From contig CAJTTT010000007.1 of NCBI GenBank assembly GCA_910579285.1, positions 86,092 to 125,476 on the forward strand: 39,385 nt of DNA. The letters are read 5' to 3'. Below the pieces are notes generated by a model. It ran no database searches and was not told the DNA's origin. It saw only the letters and a list, made by a program, of their open reading frames with translations. Positions 34,733 to 39,385 of this stretch are shown here, one piece after another (the stretch's first letter is position 1; every line of letters begins with the position of its first letter). Made by a program: the position numbers and the translations under genes. This DNA is from an uncultured Lachnospiraceae bacterium. Its GTDB lineage: Bacteria > Bacillota > Clostridia > Lachnospirales > Lachnospiraceae.

Positions 34733-36230
34733 TGTCCTGTCCTTTCTCCCAGCTTTTTTCCGGCTCGCTTAACCATTTTCTTATCACAAAATGCATACAG
34801 GTGCCTTCGTTCTCCTTACTCGTAGCCCATATATAACCGCCGTGGTCTTCTATAATCTTCTTTACAATGGACAACCCGATTCCGCTGCCTCCCTGGGAGG
34901 AATTGCGGGACGCGTCCGTCCTGTAAAACCGCTCAAATATATTCGGCAGATCCTTGGCCGCAATGCCCTTTCCATTGTCCTCGATCTCCACCCGGATGGA
35001 ATCCACTTCATCCAGAATACGGATGTCGATGACGCCTCTCTCCTTATCCAGATATTTGATGCTGTTGCTGATAATGTTGCTGATTACCCGTTTGAGCTGC
35101 TCCGGGTCTGCAATAATCTGCGTGGATGGCTCCACCAGATCCTCGTAGTTTAACTGAATATTTTTAGACTCCAGATCAAGCCCCACTTCCTCCACGCAGT
35201 CCCCAAAATACTCTGCCACATTGATGCGGTGGAAATTGTAGGGAATCCGATTGTTGTCAATACCGGAATAAGTAGTCAGCTCGTTAATCAGGCGGTCCAT
35301 GTCGTTAGCCTTATTATAGATGGTTTTGATATATTTATCCATCTTCTCCGGCGTGTCCGCAACTCCGTCCATAATGCCCTCCACATACCCTTTTACGGCA
35401 GTGATAGGCGTTTTCAGATCATGGGAAATATTGCTGATCAGTTCTCTGTTCTTTTTTTCATGCTCAAACTTTTCATCCAGAGATTCTTTCAACCGCAGTC
35501 TCATATCCTCGTAATTGCGGTAAAGTTCACCGATTTCACCCTTTTCCTCCGTAGTCAGCATATATTCCAGATTGCCCTCGGCAATATTCTGCATCGCTGT
35601 GTTCAGCTGATTGATCGGGGTAAAAATGCCTCTCTGTATTCCCTGGGTCAGAAGTATGCTTGTAAAAACAAGAACCAAAATAAAAGCGAACGTCATCCTG
35701 TAGAGTGTCTTTCGGGAAAGCAGGGAATTTATGCTGGTAACAACGAAAAAGCTTCCCTCGCTGCCGTCTGAAAAGCGGAAGTCCACTTCTTTCACAAGCT
35801 TTTTGATATCGCTGTAGTAATAGCCCGCCTCTGAACCCGGCATTTCATTGCCATGCTCCGGCAATGCCGGAAATATTTTCCTGGCTGCGCTGCTGTTGCC
35901 GGTATAATAAATCTCGTTGTCTTTTCTCACTATGATATAGGAGGATTTATCTTTCAGATCCAGCGTCATCTCATCCAGATAATCCGTATCCTCCAACCGG
36001 GAAGGATCTTCCTTGATCTGCTGTCTTACTTTCTCCAGCACTTCCTCCGAAATGCGGCTGTAATTTTCTATCGTGTATATATAGGAAGCGTTATCGCGGT
36101 CAAAAAACCCGTAAGGCGTTTCTGTGTCCTCTATATGGCTGCCCACCACCAAAAGCGCAACGCTTGTGAGCAGAAACGGCAGCAGCACCATCGTCAATGA
36201 TGTGATCAGAAGCCTTGTTCTAAATTTCAC
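34725..36230 (-). CDS. Membrane sensor histidine kinase
   Basis: The 501-residue kinase starts with GTG, with AAGG at about 8 bases. It has spans at about 8-30 and 175-196, flanking an extracellular sensor domain of about 145 residues with many Tyr, Asp and Glu. Then come HAMP (TPINQLNTAMQNIAEGN), HisKA (LISNISHDLKTPITAVKGY) and HATPase (SNIISNSIKYLD, EDNGKGIAAKDLP, GGSGIGLSIVKKI). The HATPase type resembles clostridial kinases that respond to envelope stress or peptides, but the signal is unknown. A perfect palindrome ATACATGTAT lies about 30 bases before the start. Confidence 0.92.
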   Translation of the reverse strand: MKFRTRLLITSLTMVLLPFLLTSVALLVVGSHIEDTETPYGFFDRDNASYIYTIENYSRISEEVLEKVRQQIKEDPSRLEDTDYLDEMTLDLKDKSSYIIVRKDNEIYYTGNSSAARKIFPALPEHGNEMPGSEAGYYYSDIKKLVKEVDFRFSDGSEGSFFVVTSINSLLSRKTLYRMTFAFILVLVFTSILLTQGIQRGIFTPINQLNTAMQNIAEGNLEYMLTTEEKGEIGELYRNYEDMRLRLKESLDEKFEHEKKNRELISNISHDLKTPITAVKGYVEGIMDGVADTPEKMDKYIKTIYNKANDMDRLINELTTYSGIDNNRIPYNFHRINVAEYFGDCVEEVGLDLESKNIQLNYEDLVEPSTQIIADPEQLKRVISNIISNSIKYLDKERGVIDIRILDEVDSIRVEIEDNGKGIAAKDLPNIFERFYRTDASRNSSQGGSGIGLSIVKKIIEDHGGYIWATSKENEGTCMHFVIRKWLSEPEKSWEKGQDSE

Positions 36231-36284
36231 TTAAAAACCTTCTTTCTTCGTTCCGCCTATACATGTATGGTTCATAACCTGCGC

Positions 36285-36399
36285 GGAGAATGCCCGTATT
36301 TAGGGTATTCTCCCATGTGAGACAGAGTTGCGAAGCAACTCCTAGAGTTTCTTGGCGTCCCGTCCTATGGCGGGACGTCTTTAGAAACTCTTCTCACAT
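36285..36399. repeat. Composite structured intergenic element
   Basis: Hairpin A: GGAGAATGCCC/GGGTATTCTCC (36285-36313, one G-T pair). Then an outer stem ATGTGAGA/TCTCACAT (36315-36322 with 36392-36399) encloses three units. These are AGTTGC-GAA-GCAACT (36326-36340), AGAGTTTC/GAAACTCT (36344-36351 with 36384-36391) and the innermost GGCGTCCCGTC/GGCGGGACGTC (36354-36379). The whole can fold as a branched structure. It sits between divergent kinase and perR genes. A partial copy is at 12028-12066 and a related layout at 21163-21230. Confidence 0.75.
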
Positions 36400-36479
36400 T
36401 ATGATACCACAATTTACAAAGTTGAAAATAAAACATCTACGATAATCTTATAAAATATTTATAAATTTCAAAATCTGGA

Positions 36480-36507
36480 TTGACATGTCCGTTTCATTTG
36501 TTATAAT
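36480..36507 (+). promoter_or_regulatory. perR promoter with possible Per box
   Basis: TTGACA (36480-36485), a 16-base spacer and TATAAT (36502-36507). The -10 lies in TTATAATGGACATATAA, half of which matches the Per box consensus TTATAATNATTATAA. ATGTCC (36485-36490) and GGACAT (36508-36513) form a second dyad. Autoregulation by PerR is plausible. Confidence 0.6.
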
Positions 36508-36579
36508 GGACATATAAAACAGTAATGATTCCTAGTTTTGCGTTTTATGACAAGATCTGACGGATCAGGAGGAATTGCC

Positions 36580-36981
36580 ATGACGGTGAAATATAGTCGG
36601 CAGCGGCAGCTTATCCATAACTTTCTGATGAACCGCAAGGATCATCCCACCGCTGACGTGGTGTATCAGAATGTCAGACAGGAATACCCGAATATCAGTC
36701 TGGGAACCGTCTACCGCAATTTGACGCTGCTCGCTGACAGAGGTGAGATTTTAAGATTACAGGTAGGCGACGGCGCTGACCACTTTGATGCGGATACCTC
36801 GCGGCACTGCCATTTTGTCTGTTCGGAGTGCGGCAGTGTGACCGATATGCGGATTGCCTGTATAGACGAGATACTGGCAAGAGCCCAGCAGGGTTTTGAT
36901 GGCAGAATTGAGCGGCAGTCCACCTGCTTTTACGGGCTTTGCGAAAAATGTCTGGATAAAACTTCCAAAAACCGGGAATAA
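36580..36981 (+). CDS. perR: PerR-type peroxide-sensing Fur-family repressor
   Basis: The 133-residue protein keeps every metal ligand of Bacillus PerR at a constant offset of 15. The regulatory site is H22, D70, H76, H78, D89 (equivalent to H37, D85, H91, H93, D104). The structural zinc site is C81, C84, C121, C124 (C96, C99, C136, C139). Asp at the 104 position is the feature linked to iron-dependent peroxide sensing. Winged-helix residues include SLGTVYRNLTLL. The start MTVKYSRQRQ has AGGAGG 7 bases upstream; ORF starts at 36538 are rejected. Downstream are rubrerythrin and rubredoxin, classic PerR targets in clostridia. Confidence 0.93.
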   Translation: MTVKYSRQRQLIHNFLMNRKDHPTADVVYQNVRQEYPNISLGTVYRNLTLLADRGEILRLQVGDGADHFDADTSRHCHFVCSECGSVTDMRIACIDEILARAQQGFDGRIERQSTCFYGLCEKCLDKTSKNRE

Positions 36982-37004
36982 ATTTATCAATGGATATGCT
37001 GGTA

Positions 37005-37023
37005 AACCCATCTATCATGGGTT
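37005..37023. promoter_or_regulatory. Dyad between perR and rubrerythrin
   Basis: AACCCAT (37005-37011) and ATGGGTT (37017-37023) are perfect inverted repeats around CTATC, 34 bases before the rubrerythrin start. It may be an operator or an RNA processing hairpin that raises downstream expression. Confidence 0.4.
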
Positions 37024-37056
37024 AAAATATGAAAAAAGAAAAGGAGAGATCACATT

Positions 37057-37596
37057 ATGAAATTTGTATGTCAGGTATGCGGTTATGTTCACGAAGGAGA
37101 TGCGGCACCGGAGAAATGCCCTCAGTGTAATGCACCTGCTGAGAAATTCACAGCACAGAGCGGCACAATGGAGTGGGCTGCTGAGCATGTAGTAGGCGTA
37201 GCAAAGGGTGTCAGCGAGGATATCATGGCTGATCTGAGAGCTAACTTCAACGGCGAGTGCACCGAGGTTGGTATGTATCTTGCTATGGCGAGAGTTGCTC
37301 ACAGAGAGGGCTATCCCGAGATCGGCCTGTACTGGGAGAAGGCTGCATGGGAAGAGGCAGAGCATGCTGCTAAGTTTGCAGAGCTGCTCGGTGAAGTAGT
37401 AACCGATTCCACCAAGAAGAATCTGGAGATGAGAGTGGAAGCTGAGAACGGCGCAACCGCAGGTAAGTTTGATCTTGCAAAGCGCGCAAAGGCTGCCAAT
37501 CTGGATGCAATCCATGATACCGTACACGAGATGGCAAGAGACGAGGCCAGACACGGCAAAGCATTTGAAGGTCTGTTAAAGAGATATTTTGGCTAA
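37057..37596 (+). CDS. Reverse rubrerythrin (peroxidase)
   Basis: The 179-residue protein has the rubredoxin domain first (C5, C8, C21, C24: FVCQVCGY, EKCPQCN) and the diiron ferritin-like four-helix domain second (TMEWAAEHVVG, FNGECTEVGMYL, WEEAEHAAKFAEL, ARDEARHGKAF). This is the reverse of classical rubrerythrin. Clostridial reverse rubrerythrins reduce hydrogen peroxide and oxygen with NADH-derived electrons through rubredoxin. Codon choice (AGA for Arg, GCT/GCA for Ala) differs from the neighbouring genes and suggests high expression. AAAGGAG lies 9 bases before the ATG. Confidence 0.95.
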   Translation: MKFVCQVCGYVHEGDAAPEKCPQCNAPAEKFTAQSGTMEWAAEHVVGVAKGVSEDIMADLRANFNGECTEVGMYLAMARVAHREGYPEIGLYWEKAAWEEAEHAAKFAELLGEVVTDSTKKNLEMRVEAENGATAGKFDLAKRAKAANLDAIHDTVHEMARDEARHGKAFEGLLKRYFG

Positions 37597-37634
37597 TTGC
37601 CACATATCTATGAAATACAAAGGAGGAATGTGAT

Positions 37635-37808
37635 ATGAAAAAATATTTCTGTAATCCCTGCGGCTATACTTACGATCCTGAGAAGGGTGATCCGGAGCAC
37701 GGCATTAAGCCCGGCACGGCATTTGAGGATCTCCCGGCAGACTGGTGCTGCCCTCTCTGCGGCGTGACTAAGGATATGTTCCAGCCCTGCATTGACAATT
37801 ACAACTAA
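37635..37808 (+). CDS. Rubredoxin
   Basis: A 57-residue protein too small for many gene finders. Two CxxCG knuckles hold one iron: FCNPCGY and CCPLCGV, with the family segment YTYDPEKGDPEHGIKPGT and FEDLPADW between them. It carries single electrons in the cytoplasm, most simply to the reverse rubrerythrin encoded 38 bases upstream. AGGAGG lies 8 bases before the ATG. A strong terminator follows. Confidence 0.96.
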   Translation: MKKYFCNPCGYTYDPEKGDPEHGIKPGTAFEDLPADWCCPLCGVTKDMFQPCIDNYN

Positions 37809-37820
37809 ATATCACATGAC

Positions 37821-37849
37821 AAAGGACGTCTTCTGATGGGACGTCCTTT
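37821..37849 (+). terminator. Terminator of the perR-rubrerythrin-rubredoxin unit
   Basis: AAAGGACGTC (37821-37830) pairs with GACGTCCTTT (37840-37849), followed by TTTATTTCT. The stem is perfect with a 9-base loop. Confidence 0.9.
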
Positions 37850-38143
37850 TTATTTCTCTGTTTTATCTCCCTTTTTCTGGGCATACTGTATAATATATTC
37901 CCAAAAAGTTTGTTGAATCCGCCTATTTACAATTTGAAAGTTGGCAGATATTATATTCTCACGAAATATCAATTATTTGTTTCGCTGAGAAAGGAGGCTC
38001 ACACGAAAAACAAACGACAAACTAACAGATGTGTTGTCAGAGGATTCTGCATATAGGGGAATTGCTGTTAATCGGATTGATTTGTAAATCATTGATTATT
38101 CTATTTTTCAGTCACCAATAATGATTAAGGAGGACACGAGATT
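37850..38143. other. AT-rich intergenic region upstream of the HPr-like gene
   Basis: About 290 bases without a convincing gene. A TGTATAAT at about 37888 may be a -10. A strong AAGGAGG at 37991-37997 is not followed by a usable start codon. A 30-codon hydrophobic ORF (38029-38121) has no ribosome site. The promoter of the HPr-like gene is presumably here. Confidence 0.5.
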
Positions 38144-38371
38144 ATGCAGCAGGTAAATGTTAAATTCAATGATGTGAACCAGATCAGAAAGTTTGTAGAT
38201 GTAATTGATAAGATTGATTCGTGCTTTAATTTGGGGGAAGGCCGAAGAGTCGTAGATGCCAAATCCATCCTTGGCGTGATGGCGCTTGATCTGACCCGTC
38301 CGCTCCAACTCACTTATGATTCGGACGACGAGGGAATCAGGGAGAAATTAACTCCCTTCATATATGGCTAA
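38144..38371 (+). CDS. HPr/Crh-like protein lacking the phosphorylatable histidine
   Basis: This 75-residue protein has the HPr fold signature around the regulatory serine (VDAKSILGVMALDL, Ser41 equivalent to Ser46). The active-site segment normally reading GLHARPA is DVNQIRKF, and the whole protein contains no histidine. It cannot act as a PTS phosphocarrier. Retention of the Ser46 motif recalls Bacillus Crh, which is phosphorylated by HPr kinase and works with CcpA in catabolite repression. AAGGAGG lies 10 bases before the ATG, and a strong terminator follows. Confidence 0.85.
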   Translation: MQQVNVKFNDVNQIRKFVDVIDKIDSCFNLGEGRRVVDAKSILGVMALDLTRPLQLTYDSDDEGIREKLTPFIYG

Positions 38372-38378
38372 CCAGGCA

Positions 38379-38401
38379 GGGCAGGCTGTTTCGGCCTGCC
38401 C
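38379..38401 (+). terminator. Terminator of the HPr-like gene
   Basis: GGGCAGGC (38379-38386) pairs with GCCTGCCC (38394-38401), followed by TTTTTATG. It lies 7 bases after the stop codon. Confidence 0.9.
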
Positions 38402-38470
38402 TTTTTATGTGCAGATCTGCCGCCGGCCGTATACAGACCAAAGTGTTTCCTGGCCGATTGCCACACCTCC

Positions 38471-39240
38471 TCACAGATATCCGTTATCCCGAAGCCACTG
38501 TGCGGACTGCCTCAGCGCCTCAATCGTTTTCGTCTCCACCACGCACCGGCAGCCGTTCGTCCCTGCCAGCCCGATCCGCTTTGCCAGATCGATCTCCCCG
38601 GATCCAAGCGTCTTATGATTCCCGGTTCCTTTCGCATCGTGGATATGGAAATGATGCAGCCTGTCCCTGCGCTGCATGAGAAAATCCTCGTCCACATTGC
38701 CACAGGCATGCGAATGGCCGATATCCCAGGTCAGCGCAAACATTTCACTCGCTAACAGATAGTCAATCGCTTCTTTCTCAAAATCCTGATAGCCATCCGT
38801 ATTTTCAATGCAGATCTTCACGCCGGAATCTCCCGCCGTTTTCTCACACATTTCCCGAAATCTGCGTACCGCCGCCATATACGGCTCCCGGTATTCCCCA
38901 AACAGCCGCACCTTTCTGTCCGGCAGCGTAACAAAAATACCGTGATTCATGTGCATATTTAAGAGCGGTGCGCCAAGCGCTGCAGCCGCCTTAAGCGCCC
39001 GCTCCACCGTCTCCATACAGGCACCCGCCACCAGTGGATTAAAATCGCAGACATTCAGGTTCTCGTCCAGATGAATGGTGTAATAAATTCTGTTTTCCTG
39101 CGCCAGATTTTTTAAAAAAGCCGTCTGCTCCAACTGCGGAATCTGATACATCGGAAAATTCATATTCAGCTCCACAAACTGCAGGCCCAGCTCCCGGCAC
39201 AGAGCTATATTTTCCTCCAAATTCCGATTGTGATTCGATG
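38471..39240 (-). pseudogene. Sugar-phosphate isomerase/epimerase-like TIM barrel, 5' end missing
   Basis: The xylose-isomerase-like TIM barrel (AP endonuclease 2 family) has metal-site motifs VKICIENTDG, WDIGHSHACGN, HFHIHDAKGTGNH and VVETKT. The frame opens right after a TAA at about 39243-39245 and reads SSNHNRNLEENIALC, with only TTG (39220) as a possible start and no ribosome site. Relatives begin with a first beta strand and loop that would need about 10-20 more residues. DNA beyond the break is AT-rich and unlike the gene. The gene therefore seems cut at its 5' end, by insertion or rearrangement. The sugar substrate is unknown. Confidence 0.7.
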
Positions 39241-39245
39241 ATTTT

Positions 39246-39385
39246 TAAGGGGAATATTAGCTGTTATATTTTATTATTAAAATATCCGCTAACCCTTGAA
39301 AACACTAAGTTTATTGCAGGTGAACTTTCCCTTAAGGTTTCCCTTGTGTTATATATTCCCACAGGGCATTACGAACCCTGATAAG
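39246..39385. other. AT-rich edge sequence, possible mobile-element end
   Basis: No gene is seen. There are repeated CCCTT motifs, including TTTCCCTT twice 12 bases apart (about 39329-39348), and an imperfect dyad CCCTTGTG/CACAGGG. The base composition changes sharply at the truncated isomerase gene. Confidence 0.35.

Noticed and set aside
38029..38121. 30-residue hydrophobic ORF
   Set aside because: No ribosome binding site at the correct distance; the AAGGAGG at 37991 is over 30 bases upstream and serves no start codon in frame.

Overview
The window looks like a chromosomal segment of an anaerobic, low-oxygen-adapted member of the Firmicutes, class Clostridia, most likely family Lachnospiraceae. 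The reasons are a T-box leader in front of an archaeal-type prolyl-tRNA synthetase, class II GalT, a reverse rubrerythrin with PerR, VanW-type proteins, AAGGAGG-type ribosome binding sites and roughly balanced base composition. No rRNA, tRNA or CRISPR array was found.

Left edge (1-2700): the end of an integrated element. Two serine-recombinase genes on the minus strand each carry a frameshift. They abut three dyads and the 3' end of an rlmD-type 23S rRNA methyltransferase gene, which is a known kind of insertion site. 2700-6830 (minus): probable operon of an HtrA-fold membrane protein that has lost its catalytic triad, a YhaM-type HD nuclease, and RlmD. 6987-11524 (plus): mutS2, then an OmpR-type regulator and its sensor kinase.

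11521-16189 (minus): a run of a 35-residue membrane peptide, a VanW/G5 protein, a short HypE/AIR-synthase-like protein, an Lrp-type regulator, an aminotransferase (AlaR/AlaT-like) and TrmL. 16266-18209: a membrane-anchored unknown, a DEDDh exonuclease and an XRE regulator. 18364-22297 (minus): AraC regulator, galK and galT (Leloir pathway), with a structured element in the galK leader. 22304-26270 (minus): anchored amidase, and a BlaI/M56 repressor-protease pair with a clear promoter and operator. 26363-29035 (minus): a small helical membrane protein and proS with its T-box; two perfect 128-bp tandem repeats lie between T-box and gene. 29040-33991 (minus): Rpn-family nuclease, O-antigen ligase-like protein, AI-2E family permease, RluA-type pseudouridine synthase. 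34043-36230 (minus): a second two-component system.

36480-37849 (plus): PerR, reverse rubrerythrin and rubredoxin form a compact peroxide-defence unit. 38144-38401: an HPr paralogue with no histidine. 38471-39240 (minus): a sugar-phosphate isomerase-like gene that has lost its 5' end at an AT-rich junction, possibly a second mobile-element boundary.

Nothing here is a clear large new system. The best leads are the HtrA pseudoprotease, the family of structured intergenic elements sharing GCGAAGC mini-hairpins, the duplicated proS leader, the small membrane peptide, and the histidine-free HPr.
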